This document shows positions 29,393 through 37,581 of a stretch of DNA of 64,000 nt, piece by piece. The notes under the pieces were generated by a model that was given only the letters and a program-made list of their open reading frames with translations, had not been told where the DNA came from and did not search any database. How positions within the stretch are numbered: the first letter of the stretch is position 1; the number at the start of each line of letters is the position of its first letter. The position numbers and the translations under genes were made by a program. The DNA is from Rhodoferax ferrireducens (GTDB taxonomy: Bacteria; Pseudomonadota; Gammaproteobacteria; Burkholderiales; Burkholderiaceae_C), in assembly GCA_002083775.1 (NCBI GenBank), contig MTEI01000008.1, positions 94,171 through 158,170 on the forward strand, read 5' to 3'.

Positions 29393-31738
29393 TCAGAACT
29401 TGACGTTCAGGCCCACGTAGACTGAGCGGCCCATGCCGGGGACAGCGGTACCGTAGGGGATGCCATTGATGCTCATGGTCGTGCCCTGGCCTGCATAGGC
29501 ACCGCCGGTGGGCAGGTAGTAGAACTTGTCAAACAGGTTTTCCACACCCAGGTCGAGGCGCACCGTCTTCCACGAATAGCTGGTGCGCAGATGCACCAGG
29601 CTGTAGCCGGGGGTCTTGATCTCGTTGCGCATGGCAGACACATCGGTCTTGGCCTTCACAGTCACCAGCTCCAGACTGTTGTCCCAGCCACCCAGCTTTT
29701 GCGTCACGGCCAGCTTGGCGTTGAGCGGCATGATGTTGTACAGGTTGTCACCGGTATCGCGGTTGCTGCCCTGGGTGTAGTTCAACAGACCTTTGAAGCC
29801 GAAGTCACCCCAACTGGTTTTGGCCAGCGGCAGGTGACCAGACAGGTTCACACCATAAAGGCGGGCAGACTGGTTGACGTACTTCAGGACGACAAACGTG
29901 TTCGCGACCGGGACGGCAACCGCCGTGTTGGTGGCGGCAGCCCACTGAACGGCGTCGATGTAGTCATCTACCTGGGTATAGAACGGCGTCACCGTCATGC
30001 CCCAGCTGGTGTCGGCGGCGTGCCAATCAAAAGTGGCACTCAGGGTGTTAGCTTTTTCCGGGCTCAAGGCCAGGTTGCCAATGTAGCCGTTGCCATCACC
30101 CACAAAGTTGTTCATCACGCCAGCCATCGTCCAGGTGGACCACGGAAAACGCTCGTACACATTGGGCGAGCGCACCTTGTGGGCAAAGCCGAATTCGATG
30201 TCGTAGTTGGCATTGGCGGTGTAGGTGGCCAGAGCGGTGAAGTCGACGTTGGTGTCGGAGCTGGCGTGGCTCAGGGCGTTGAACACTAGCGCGTCCCGTG
30301 ACTGGTAACCCATAGCCGCAGCTGCCGTGTTGTAGCCCTGCACATCGCCCGCATCCATCTTGACCTGCTCCACGCGAACACCGACCAAGGTCATCCACTG
30401 CGCGTTCTTGCGCGCTTCCCACTCAGCAAAGAGCGCGGTGCGATCGCGCTCGCCGTCTTGGATGTTCCAGAACGATTTACCAGGCTGTGCATAAGATGTG
30501 GTGGTAGGCGACCACATGCCCGCGCCCGACGCTGGCCACCAGTCATTGAGGCGGTACTGCTGCAATTCGCCCCCCACACGCAACAGGTCTTGCGGACTCA
30601 GGATGACATCTGCCTTGACGCTTGCGCCGGTGGTTTTGCCCTCGGTGTACATCGGCATCCCCGCAGCGCAGGTGGGGCTGAGCGGACTGCATGCATAGCC
30701 AACGGGTGACGTGGGCCCGCCCGAGCTTGTCACGCCAATCCCGGCAAGCGTGCCGCCGTACCAGAACCGCTTGTCTGCCCCAAAGTCCATGAAGTGATCC
30801 ACGTTCTCGCGGTAGGCGCGTGCCTCCAGCTTGCCCCAGTCAAACTGACCCAGGTAACGCAGGTTCAGGCTGTCTTGCTTGTTGTAGAGCATGTCCATGC
30901 GCTGGTTCGGGTACAGCTGAAACGGCATGTCCTGAATGCCGACCTTGGCCTCAAACAGGTGGTTGTCGCGCTTGAAGGCCAGGCCCAGGCTGTGGTTGCG
31001 CGTGTCGTAGGCGGTGGAGCCCACCTCATCGCGCGCCAGCGTATGGTCCACACGGCCGGTGAAGTCGTAGTTTTTGAAGTCACCACCGGCCACATAGTTG
31101 TCGGCCTTGGCGGTGGAGCCGCTGTAGCTGATATTGAAAGCATCGGTGGCGTAGCTGGCTGACAGGTTCAGGCCACGCGCGTCGTTATTGCTGCGGTAAA
31201 AGGTGCCCACTTCGCCTTTGACGATCGGGCTTTGGCCCGGTGCAGCAAATTCGGGCGCACGCGATTCGGCCACGATGCTGCCGCCAATGCTGTCACCGCC
31301 CGCGCTCACCGGGGTGATACCGGCATAGACCTTGAGCGTGCCCACGTTGGTCGGGTCGATGTACGACAGGGCCGGGTTCATGTGGTTGGGGCAGGAGGCA
31401 ATCAGGTCCATGCCGTCCACCTTGATGCGCAGGCGGTCATCGGCCAGGCCGTTGATGGCGGGCAGGCTGGACACGCCCCCCGCGCCATACAGGCTGACAC
31501 CGGGAATGTCTGCCAGCAGGCTGGCGGTGTCGCTGGTGGTGGCGAGCTTGGGCTTGAGGCTGGCAGCCGGGATGGGCTTGGCACCGGGTGCCGGGGTGAC
31601 GTTGTCGGGTGTGCCGGTCACCGTCACCGTGGGCAGCGTGCCTGCCACGTCAGCGGCTTGCGCCTGGGCGCACAGCAGGGTCAAAACGGGCAGGGCCAGC
31701 GCCATAGCGCGGGCCAGAGAGTTCATGGGAAATGTCAT
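29393..31738 (-). CDS. TonB-dependent outer-membrane copper receptor (OprC/NosA-like)
   Basis: A 781-residue receptor with signal peptide (1-29), a plug domain (about 60-170) and a 22-strand barrel ending in an aromatic C-terminal strand (VYVGLNVKF). In the plug it has SCPNHMN with C116 and M120, and in the barrel VDHFMDF with H315 and M317. The CxxxM plus HxM combination is the copper-binding site described for OprC of Pseudomonas aeruginosa, so import of copper across the outer membrane is the likely job. The neighbouring NosL, SCO1 and DUF2946 genes support this. No TonB/ExbBD genes are nearby. Confidence 0.88.
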   Translation of the reverse strand: MTFPMNSLARAMALALPVLTLLCAQAQAADVAGTLPTVTVTGTPDNVTPAPGAKPIPAASLKPKLATTSDTASLLADIPGVSLYGAGGVSSLPAINGLADDRLRIKVDGMDLIASCPNHMNPALSYIDPTNVGTLKVYAGITPVSAGGDSIGGSIVAESRAPEFAAPGQSPIVKGEVGTFYRSNNDARGLNLSASYATDAFNISYSGSTAKADNYVAGGDFKNYDFTGRVDHTLARDEVGSTAYDTRNHSLGLAFKRDNHLFEAKVGIQDMPFQLYPNQRMDMLYNKQDSLNLRYLGQFDWGKLEARAYRENVDHFMDFGADKRFWYGGTLAGIGVTSSGGPTSPVGYACSPLSPTCAAGMPMYTEGKTTGASVKADVILSPQDLLRVGGELQQYRLNDWWPASGAGMWSPTTTSYAQPGKSFWNIQDGERDRTALFAEWEARKNAQWMTLVGVRVEQVKMDAGDVQGYNTAAAAMGYQSRDALVFNALSHASSDTNVDFTALATYTANANYDIEFGFAHKVRSPNVYERFPWSTWTMAGVMNNFVGDGNGYIGNLALSPEKANTLSATFDWHAADTSWGMTVTPFYTQVDDYIDAVQWAAATNTAVAVPVANTFVVLKYVNQSARLYGVNLSGHLPLAKTSWGDFGFKGLLNYTQGSNRDTGDNLYNIMPLNAKLAVTQKLGGWDNSLELVTVKAKTDVSAMRNEIKTPGYSLVHLRTSYSWKTVRLDLGVENLFDKFYYLPTGGAYAGQGTTMSINGIPYGTAVPGMGRSVYVGLNVKF

Positions 31739-31796
31739 GGTGTTGGAGCGAATTGGGGGTTGCGAACAATGCTGAACCTGCCGATCTTCGGCAAGG

Positions 31797-31808
31797 TTGA
31801 TGCATCAA
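31797..31808. promoter_or_regulatory. TTGATGCATCAA palindrome upstream of the copper receptor
   Basis: A perfect 12-bp palindrome 59 bp before the receptor's ATG. The half site TTGAT is that of FNR-type regulators, but the two halves are 2 bp apart instead of the usual 4, so this is only a candidate for the Crp/Fnr regulator encoded downstream. Confidence 0.3.
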
Positions 31809-31850
31809 ATAAGCTTCTAGCCCTTTATTCAAAAGGGCTGATAGCTATTT
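31806..31850. repeat. Dispersed palindrome, copy F
   Basis: CTTCTAGCCCTTTATTCAAA then AGGGCTGATAGCTAT. It lies 10 bp after the stop of the first DUF2946 gene and before the copper receptor gene. Confidence 0.75.
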
Positions 31851-31860
31851 AATCAGTAGC

Positions 31861-32226
31861 TTATAGACTGACCGGCGGCCCGCGTGAGGGCGGCGGTGCT
31901 GCAGTCGCTACAACGACGCGGGTGGCAGGAATGCTTTGCAGCACACGGCCAAGGGGTAGCGCGGGGGCAATGATCACGCTGACAAAACTTGGCGGTGCGC
32001 CCCCCACCACGCACAGCGGGCAGCTCAGCTCGCTGCTGGGCTCGGTGCTGATGGAGCCATCGGGGTTCAGGATCACCTTGACCATGCCTGCCGAGGTGCA
32101 GATCACCAGCTCTTCCTGCGGGTTGACCACCGGCGAGGCCACGGCCACCCCCAGCGTCAAGGCAAACCACAGCAGCGCCAGCCTGGCCAGCCAGGGGGTG
32201 TTGCGCAAGGTGTGCAGCAAGGCCAT
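31861..32226 (-). CDS. DUF2946-family protein, copy 1
   Basis: A 121-residue protein with an N-terminal hydrophobic segment (about 14-31, signal or anchor), a CPLC motif at about 69-72 and the Pro-rich ending SRGPPVSL typical of DUF2946. DUF2946 proteins are commonly found beside copper receptors and copper chaperones; a periplasmic metal-handling role is inferred, not shown. By hand count it differs from the protein at 37582-37947 at about 18 of 121 positions, a recent duplication within one cluster. It ends 10 bp before a dispersed palindrome, as does its twin. Confidence 0.8.
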   Translation of the reverse strand: MALLHTLRNTPWLARLALLWFALTLGVAVASPVVNPQEELVICTSAGMVKVILNPDGSISTEPSSELSCPLCVVGGAPPSFVSVIIAPALPLGRVLQSIPATRVVVATAAPPPSRGPPVSL

Positions 32227-32229
32227 GGG

Positions 32230-33219
32230 TTACAGGCGCAAGCCCGATGACGCCACCGCCACCGCACTCAAAGCACCAAACATCAAGAACCCGCCCAGCG
32301 ACACCCGGCGCAGTTGCCGGGTCAGGCGGGCCAACGGGGTTTGCAGGCTGGGTGGCGGGCGCAGGCTCAGCACGCCCGATGCCAACCCGCAGGCGGCACC
32401 CACAAACAGCGGCGCGTACAAGGCAAAACCAATGTAGTTGTACTCACGCTTGAGCAGGCAAAACGGGCAGTGGTGGTGCGGGTTTTCGTAAATGTAGATC
32501 GACACCGCCGAGACCACAGCGGCCAGTGCCACCCCAAAAAATGCCGTGCTCGCCGCGCCGTAAGCCACGGCCATGGCAGGGCGACGGTCGGCCAGCCAGC
32601 CCAGCGCGGTGGTCAACCCCAGGCTGATGGCCAGCATGGTGAGTGCGGTACGCGGGTCAAGTGCTGCCGCTTCGGCACCCAACCCGGTTTTTTCAGGTGC
32701 AAATACCGTGCCGCAGCAGGACGTGAGGGTGTCGGTCTTGAGGTCTGCAAAATACGCCAGACTCAAGCCCGCATCGGCCAGGCCCAGCGGAGCAATCAGC
32801 AGCAGCAGCGCGTATTTGCGCCGGGTCAGCGGGTAGTCACGCGCCAGCACGTCGGCATGGTTCATCGCCAGCCAGACAATCGCTGCGAAAAACAGCGCCA
32901 TCTTGGCAAACAGTGCCGGAAAGCCAAACACGCTGGCATTGAAGGTGCCAAACGCACACATGGCCCCAATCAGCAACGGAGCCATGGCATCGGCGTTGAA
33001 CACCATCAACAGCAACGCAAAACCCTGCAAGGCCATCACCAGGGTGAGCGTGGTGGCGATCAGGTAGGTGCGGCGCTCCAGCTCGATCTGGCGGCGTGCG
33101 CCGCTGGCCAGGTTCCAGTGGCGCAGCAGTTGCACCGAAAAAACACCAGCCCAGCTCAGTACGGCGGCACTTAGCAACGCCGCCAGGCTCAAAGCCATGA
33201 CCGGGGGGTGCAGGATCAT
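32230..33219 (-). CDS. Polytopic membrane protein with CC and HHHCPFC motifs
   Basis: A 329-residue protein with about eight hydrophobic segments. No family is recognised with confidence. Two features stand out: adjacent cysteines at 168-169 (LTSCCGT) and the run HHHCPFC at 248-254, both next to membrane segments and so probably on the periplasmic face. Such residues could bind copper or carry out thiol redox chemistry. Its ATG overlaps the stop of the ABC ATPase gene, and the DUF2946 gene starts 3 bp after its stop, so it is firmly in the copper operon. It may be a third subunit of the ABC complex. Confidence 0.75.
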   Translation of the reverse strand: MILHPPVMALSLAALLSAAVLSWAGVFSVQLLRHWNLASGARRQIELERRTYLIATTLTLVMALQGFALLLMVFNADAMAPLLIGAMCAFGTFNASVFGFPALFAKMALFFAAIVWLAMNHADVLARDYPLTRRKYALLLLIAPLGLADAGLSLAYFADLKTDTLTSCCGTVFAPEKTGLGAEAAALDPRTALTMLAISLGLTTALGWLADRRPAMAVAYGAASTAFFGVALAAVVSAVSIYIYENPHHHCPFCLLKREYNYIGFALYAPLFVGAACGLASGVLSLRPPPSLQTPLARLTRQLRRVSLGGFLMFGALSAVAVASSGLRL

Positions 33220-33893
33220 GCGGCCCCCACAATGCGCCCGTCGGCCAGGGTCACCACCCGGTCCACGACGGCAGAGCGGGTGATGCGCGGGTCATGACTC
33301 GACATGATGATGGTCTTGCCACTGGCTTTGAGGCTGGCCACGATGTGCAGAAACTGCTGTGTGAGTGCAGCATCCAGATTGGCAGTGGGTTCGTCCGCAA
33401 TCACGATGGCCGGGTCGTTGATGAGGGCACGGGCAATCGCCGTGCGTTGCATTTCGCCACCCGAGAGCAATTCCACCTTGAACGCCGCGCGGTGCCCGAT
33501 GTTCAGCTGTGCCAGCACGTCTTGCGCGCGTGCCACCAGCTGGCCGTAGGGCAAGCCCAGCGGGTAGGCGGGCAACATCACGTTATCCAGCACGCTCAAG
33601 CCAGGAATCAGGTTAAAGCGCTGAAAGGCAAAGCCAAAGGTTTTACGCCGCACCTGCGCCAGGTGTTGTTCCGGCAAGCCAGACATCGCTTCGCCGTGTA
33701 ACGCCACGCGCCCGGAAGTGGGCCGCGCCAGGCAGCCGATCAGCGTCAGCAGGCTGGTTTTGCCCGAGCCGCTGGGGCCTTCCAACACGGTGACCGCGCC
33801 CATCTGCAGGCACAGGTCCACCTCGGACACGGCAGCCAGCTGATTGGGCTGGCCTTCATGGTAAAGCTTGGTGACTTGGGTCAGTTCGAGCAT
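33216..33893 (-). CDS. MacB/LolD-type ABC transporter ATPase
   Basis: A 225-residue ATPase: Walker A GPSGSGKTSLL near residue 40, Q-loop FAFQRFNLIPGLSVLDNV, signature LLSGGEMQRTAIARAL, Walker B AIVIADEPTANLD and switch His in SSHDPRI. The FQ.FNLIP..V.DN pattern marks the MacB/LolD class that works with FtsX-like permeases by mechanotransmission rather than substrate channelling. I start at the ATG at 33893, where homology begins. The permease gene lies 13 bp upstream; the membrane protein gene overlaps downstream. Confidence 0.9.
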   Translation of the reverse strand: MLELTQVTKLYHEGQPNQLAAVSEVDLCLQMGAVTVLEGPSGSGKTSLLTLIGCLARPTSGRVALHGEAMSGLPEQHLAQVRRKTFGFAFQRFNLIPGLSVLDNVMLPAYPLGLPYGQLVARAQDVLAQLNIGHRAAFKVELLSGGEMQRTAIARALINDPAIVIADEPTANLDAALTQQFLHIVASLKASGKTIIMSSHDPRITRSAVVDRVVTLADGRIVGAA

Positions 33894-33906
33894 GTTGGGA
33901 CCCTGG

Positions 33907-35052
33907 TTAACGCATGACCGCATCGGGGTCGGCAGAGGCAGAGCGCCACACCGGTACCACAATCGCAGCCAGATACGGCAACACGGTCAGCAGCGCCAGC
34001 GTGGCGATTTGCAGGCCGTCGATGCTGGGGGTGAGTGCGACGCGTGGGTACAGCGTGGACCAGCCCTTGAGCACCGCCTCCAGCAGCGGGGCCGAGAAGA
34101 AAAACACATGCGCATAGGCCAGCGCAAAACCGGCCAGAAACGCGGTCAGTGAGATCAGCATCGCCTCCCACAGCTTCATGCGCACAATGTCGCCGGTGTC
34201 CCAGCCGATGGCTTTGAGGATGCCGATATCGCGCTTTTCCTGTGCCGACAAACCGCTGGCCTTATCAAACGCCAGAATGCCAAAGGCCAGCACCGCGCCG
34301 GACAACAGCGCCAGCAGCAGCCCCTCGCGCCAGCTGAACACCGCCTCGTAGGTGCGCAACACGTCATTCTTGGTGATCACGCGGTGCTGGCGCAGCGCAA
34401 TGGTGACCTTCTCAGACACTTTGGTGATTTCTTTGGGGTTGCGCACAAACACGGCGATGTCGGTGAACTCGTCAGTGCCGAGCTGAAAAAAGCGACGAAA
34501 GTCCGCATCGGACACCAGCACCAGGTCGCTGCTGACCAGCGCCGTGGCCTCGGGCAGGATGGCTTTGACCTTGAGGTTCAAAAACGGGCCTGCGGGTGAC
34601 ACCAGATAAATCTGTCGGCCCACGCTCACTTTGCGCAGCCGCGCCACACCTTCGCCAATGATGGCCTCGCCGTCTTGCAGCGCGTACTGCGGCTCGTGGG
34701 GTGACGGCACTTGCAGCGTGTAGTTGGCGGCGCTGGAGGTGTCATACAGGTAACCCCACAACCGCCCCTCCACCCGTGGCGCACCGCGCAAAGCCTGCAG
34801 TTTCTCGATGTCAGCGGCGTGGCTCATGTCGTGGCGCCCCATGCGCAGGCCCTGCGCCACCACGTCGGGGCTGCCCTGAAAGACCTGCGCCGCCTCGTGC
34901 CGCAGCGCGCTGCCCAGCAAAATCACCGAGGCCAGCACAAAGATCAGCGTGGTGTAGATCAGCCATAGCCCGAGGTTTTTGCCGCGTTGGCGCGCCATGG
35001 CGGCTACCGTGTAGTCGATCAGATAGCGTTGACGATTAAACCAATGTTGCAT
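33907..35052 (-). CDS. FtsX-like ABC permease
   Basis: A 381-residue permease with one membrane segment near residues 28-50, a large periplasmic region (about 50-240, MacB core-like) and three C-terminal membrane segments (about 250-275, 300-325 and 350-370) around SAQEKRDIGILKAIGWDTGD, the typical FtsX coupling helix. It pairs with the ATPase gene downstream. In this setting the complex could move or release a copper-binding protein or lipoprotein; that is inference. A cloverleaf repeat separates it from the upstream genes. Confidence 0.88.
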   Translation of the reverse strand: MQHWFNRQRYLIDYTVAAMARQRGKNLGLWLIYTTLIFVLASVILLGSALRHEAAQVFQGSPDVVAQGLRMGRHDMSHAADIEKLQALRGAPRVEGRLWGYLYDTSSAANYTLQVPSPHEPQYALQDGEAIIGEGVARLRKVSVGRQIYLVSPAGPFLNLKVKAILPEATALVSSDLVLVSDADFRRFFQLGTDEFTDIAVFVRNPKEITKVSEKVTIALRQHRVITKNDVLRTYEAVFSWREGLLLALLSGAVLAFGILAFDKASGLSAQEKRDIGILKAIGWDTGDIVRMKLWEAMLISLTAFLAGFALAYAHVFFFSAPLLEAVLKGWSTLYPRVALTPSIDGLQIATLALLTVLPYLAAIVVPVWRSASADPDAVMR

Positions 35053-35085
35053 GGGGTATGTGGGCGTGATAAACGTGAAAATCCC

Positions 35086-35150
35086 CGGCTGTCATCCCGG
35101 ACTCGATCCGGGATCCATGGATTGCGGGTCATGGCCCGCAATGACAGCCG
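35086..35150. repeat. GTCAT...ATGAC cloverleaf-like palindromic repeat, intact copy
   Basis: Outer arms CGGCTGTCAT and ATGACAGCCG enclose two hairpins, CCCGGACTCGATCCGGG and TGCGGGTCATGGCCCGCA. It lies inside the copper cluster between the small unknown gene and the FtsX-like permease gene, where it could stop or slow transcription or define an RNA processing site. Confidence 0.8.
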
Positions 35151-35186
35151 TTTTCATGCTTCGGGGTGGCATCGCTACCATGGCAG

Positions 35187-35549
35187 TTAGCGTAAAGCGT
35201 TGCCATCGGCAAAGCCCGATGGCGGAAAGGTGCGGTTGGGCATCACCAGCGACCCGGCCGGAAAATGCTCCAGGGCAACCGGGCCATCCTGAAAGGCTGC
35301 AAACGCATCGGCCTGGCTCAGGTGTCGGGTGTAGCGGGCCTCGGTGAACAGGGCCAAGTCGGTGAGGTGCAGTGCTTTCACCAAAGCGGCGCTCGGGTTG
35401 GGTTGCCGGGCGGCTTGGCGTTGCGCCCAGGCGGTGTGGCCCACAGCTGCCAGGCACGCAAGCAGCAAAGCGCCCAAAAGCCCAAGCGCCAGGCTGGAGC
35501 CGCGCCGGGGCAGAGTTTGGCCGGCAGGGGAGGCGCTGGATGGGTTCAT
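35187..35549 (-). CDS. Small membrane-anchored protein of the copper cluster, unknown family
   Basis: A 120-residue protein with one N-terminal membrane segment (about 20-42) after an Arg pair, then a periplasmic part that contains a TEARYTRHLSQADAF stretch and ends in MPNRTFPPSGFADGNALR. I do not recognise a family. Its ATG overlaps the stop of the NosL-like gene (ATGA), so it is translated with it and probably serves the same pathway. Confidence 0.65.
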   Translation of the reverse strand: MNPSSASPAGQTLPRRGSSLALGLLGALLLACLAAVGHTAWAQRQAARQPNPSAALVKALHLTDLALFTEARYTRHLSQADAFAAFQDGPVALEHFPAGSLVMPNRTFPPSGFADGNALR

Positions 35550-36124
35550 CAGAACTTGCCGCCGTCCAGCCCCAGCAGCATCGCCTGGGTGACTTCAGCG
35601 AAGCGCAGCACGCGCTTGCCTTTGTGATCGGCCATGAACTCTTTGGCCTCGGCTTGGGTGTCGTGCGGCACCAGCTCGTGCCCCATCGGCCCCAGCACAT
35701 CCGAGCCAATCACGTAATACGCCTGCGCTGCATCAATGCGCCCGGTGGCGTAGTAATCGGTGACACCCATGGCGTTGATCTCGGCCAGCGCCCGGCCGGG
35801 CTCGTATTTCTTCAAATCCTGCAGGTATTTGAAGAAGTCTTTGGCCCCGTCAAAGTGCACCGCCTTGCCATCGCGCCAGAGCACGGTGGCAATCCAGTAG
35901 GGGTAAGGCGCGACAAACATGCCGCACACCGGGCAGGTGTCGCGCGGGCCGGGTGCTGGCAGCTTGACGGGTTTGGCATGGGCGGCTTGGCCGTTGGCGA
36001 GCGTACCGGCGACCAGCGCCAACGTCTGCAGCACAACACGGCGACTCAGAGGGTGCGATGCCACAGCCCCGGTCTGGTCTGACCAGGGCTGTGCCGCACC
36101 TGAAGCTTGGCAGGTATGGCACAT
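35549..36124 (-). CDS. NosL-family protein 1
   Basis: A 191-residue protein with a Tat-like N-terminus (SRRVVLQTLALVAGT, about 27-41) and a NosL domain whose metal motif is CPVCGM (C64, C67, M69), followed by the HFDGAKDFFKYL and TDYYATG blocks of the family. NosL proteins deliver Cu(I) to nitrous oxide reductase; the Cys and Met of CxxCGM are the copper ligands. The leader before the Tat-like motif is long, so a later start is possible. It starts 5 bp after the second NosL gene. Confidence 0.88.
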   Translation of the reverse strand: MCHTCQASGAAQPWSDQTGAVASHPLSRRVVLQTLALVAGTLANGQAAHAKPVKLPAPGPRDTCPVCGMFVAPYPYWIATVLWRDGKAVHFDGAKDFFKYLQDLKKYEPGRALAEINAMGVTDYYATGRIDAAQAYYVIGSDVLGPMGHELVPHDTQAEAKEFMADHKGKRVLRFAEVTQAMLLGLDGGKF

Positions 36125-36129
36125 GGCGA

Positions 36130-36780
36130 TCAGCCTGCGGTGGCCATCTTTTTGCGCATTTCAGCGCGGCGTTTGCGCAGCATGATGGTGTCTTCGGCCA
36201 TACCCAGGTAGGCCCCGGTCAGGGCGGCGTTGAAGTCGACAATTTTTGCACCGGCTTTGGCTGCAGCCTCAGAACTGGCTGCTGCCTCTGCCGCAGCGCG
36301 ATCGGCGTAGGCAAATTTGCTGGCTTTGGTCATGGTGCCGGGCTTGCTGGGGTCCAACACATAGTGCATCTTGTCCACCAGCGCCAGTGGCTTGATGGTG
36401 CCGGGTGCGCCAGCGTCACCGGCGTAAATGGCTTTGGGACCACGGTCCATGTTCAATGACAAGCTGATGGCCGCGCAGTGGATGGAACAGGTGCCCTCCA
36501 CACTGTCATCTTCATAGGCCAGCAAATGGCGGGTGTGGCTGAACTTGGCGCGCTCCATGCCGCAGTAGCGGCAACGCGGGTATTTGTCGAGCTCGTTGGT
36601 CAGCGGGTCTGGGTCTTTGGGCAGACTGGCGACCAGGCCGTAGGTGTCTGTCCATTGGGTGGGGGCCATGCCAGGTTGGCCCTGGGTTTGGGCCGTTGCA
36701 GTACCGACACCGCCGAGCGCCAGCGCACTCACGGATGCTGTTTGCAACCAATGGCGGCGATTGAAAGGAACGTCATTCAT
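36130..36780 (-). CDS. NosL-family protein 2 with Tat signal
   Basis: A 216-residue protein. The N-terminus NRRHWLQTASVSALALGG is a Tat export signal, and the mature part has CRYCGM (C70, C73, M75) plus TCSIHCAA (C98, H101, C102), so it carries more potential copper ligands than protein 1. The NosL pattern YEDDSVEGTCSIHCAA is clear. The C-terminus is an Ala/Lys-rich helix. Having two different NosL proteins side by side is unusual and may reflect relay between them or with SCO1. Confidence 0.85.
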   Translation of the reverse strand: MNDVPFNRRHWLQTASVSALALGGVGTATAQTQGQPGMAPTQWTDTYGLVASLPKDPDPLTNELDKYPRCRYCGMERAKFSHTRHLLAYEDDSVEGTCSIHCAAISLSLNMDRGPKAIYAGDAGAPGTIKPLALVDKMHYVLDPSKPGTMTKASKFAYADRAAAEAAASSEAAAKAGAKIVDFNAALTGAYLGMAEDTIMLRKRRAEMRKKMATAG

Positions 36781-36843
36781 GATGGACTCCGGAATATTGA
36801 AAAATGTTGGGTGTAAAAGAAAAAAGACTTGGCGGTGCCGCCT

Positions 36844-37464
36844 TCAGCCCGGCACAGCCAGCAGCTGCCTGACATCTTCTGCCAGCTTGGCAGCAGCCTG
36901 GCCAGGTCTGGAAGCCAGCCGCAACTGACCAGCGGCATCAAACACATAGGTGATGGCGCTGTGGTCCAGGGTGTAGCTGCCGCCCATAGCCACCTTGCGG
37001 TAAAACACCTTGAAATGCTCAGCGGTTTCTGCGGTGCGGTCCAGGTCGGTGCGCAAGCCAATAAAGCTGGGGTGAAAGCTGGTCACATACGCCTGCAGGA
37101 TGACCGGGGTGTCGCGCTCGGGGTCCAGGCTGACAAACAGCACCTGTACCCGACTGCCGTCATCGCCGAGGATTTGCAACACTTCTGCCGCAGCAGCCAG
37201 CGCGGTTGGGCAAACATCCGGGCATTGCGTGAAGCCAAAAAACAGCATCACCACCTTGCCACGAAAGTCCGCCAAGCTGCGTTCTCGCCCCTGCGCATCG
37301 GTCAAGCGGAAGTCTTTGCCATAACTTGCGCCGGTGATGTCCAAGCTGTTGGGAGACGGCTTGCCATCGGGGGAACACCCCCAGGACAGGGCCGCCACCG
37401 CACACGCACCCAGCCAAGCACGACGACTGTGGGAGCGATGGTCAAGCAAAGAATTGAACCGCAT
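36844..37464 (-). CDS. SCO1/SenC copper chaperone
   Basis: A 206-residue thioredoxin-fold protein. C30 follows a hydrophobic stretch in a lipobox-like ALSWGC, so it is probably a lipoprotein anchored in the inner membrane. The copper-binding residues are C81 and C85 in TQCPDVCPT and H168 in LDHSA. Family knowledge: SCO proteins metallate or reduce the CuA site of cytochrome oxidase, and some serve NosZ. I start at the ATG at 37464; a TTG at 37518 would add 18 residues. It opens the downstream run of NosL genes. Confidence 0.92.
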   Translation of the reverse strand: MRFNSLLDHRSHSRRAWLGACAVAALSWGCSPDGKPSPNSLDITGASYGKDFRLTDAQGRERSLADFRGKVVMLFFGFTQCPDVCPTALAAAAEVLQILGDDGSRVQVLFVSLDPERDTPVILQAYVTSFHPSFIGLRTDLDRTAETAEHFKVFYRKVAMGGSYTLDHSAITYVFDAAGQLRLASRPGQAAAKLAEDVRQLLAVPG

Positions 37465-37529
37465 GGCAAAAATGAGGAGATGGGCAATGACCGTCCGCAC
37501 GCGTTCGGTTGACTGCAAAAAACATACTA

Positions 37530-37575
37530 AATCAGCCTCTAGCCCTTATGGAACAAGGGCTAGCAGCTATCAATT
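37530..37575. repeat. Dispersed palindrome, copy G
   Basis: GCCTCTAGCCCTTATGGAAC then AAGGGCTAGCAGCTATCAAT, the best-conserved hairpin of the family (perfect 9-bp arms CTAGCCCTT and AAGGGCTAG). It lies 7 bp after the stop of the second DUF2946 gene. Confidence 0.8.
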
Positions 37576-37581
37576 GAATAT

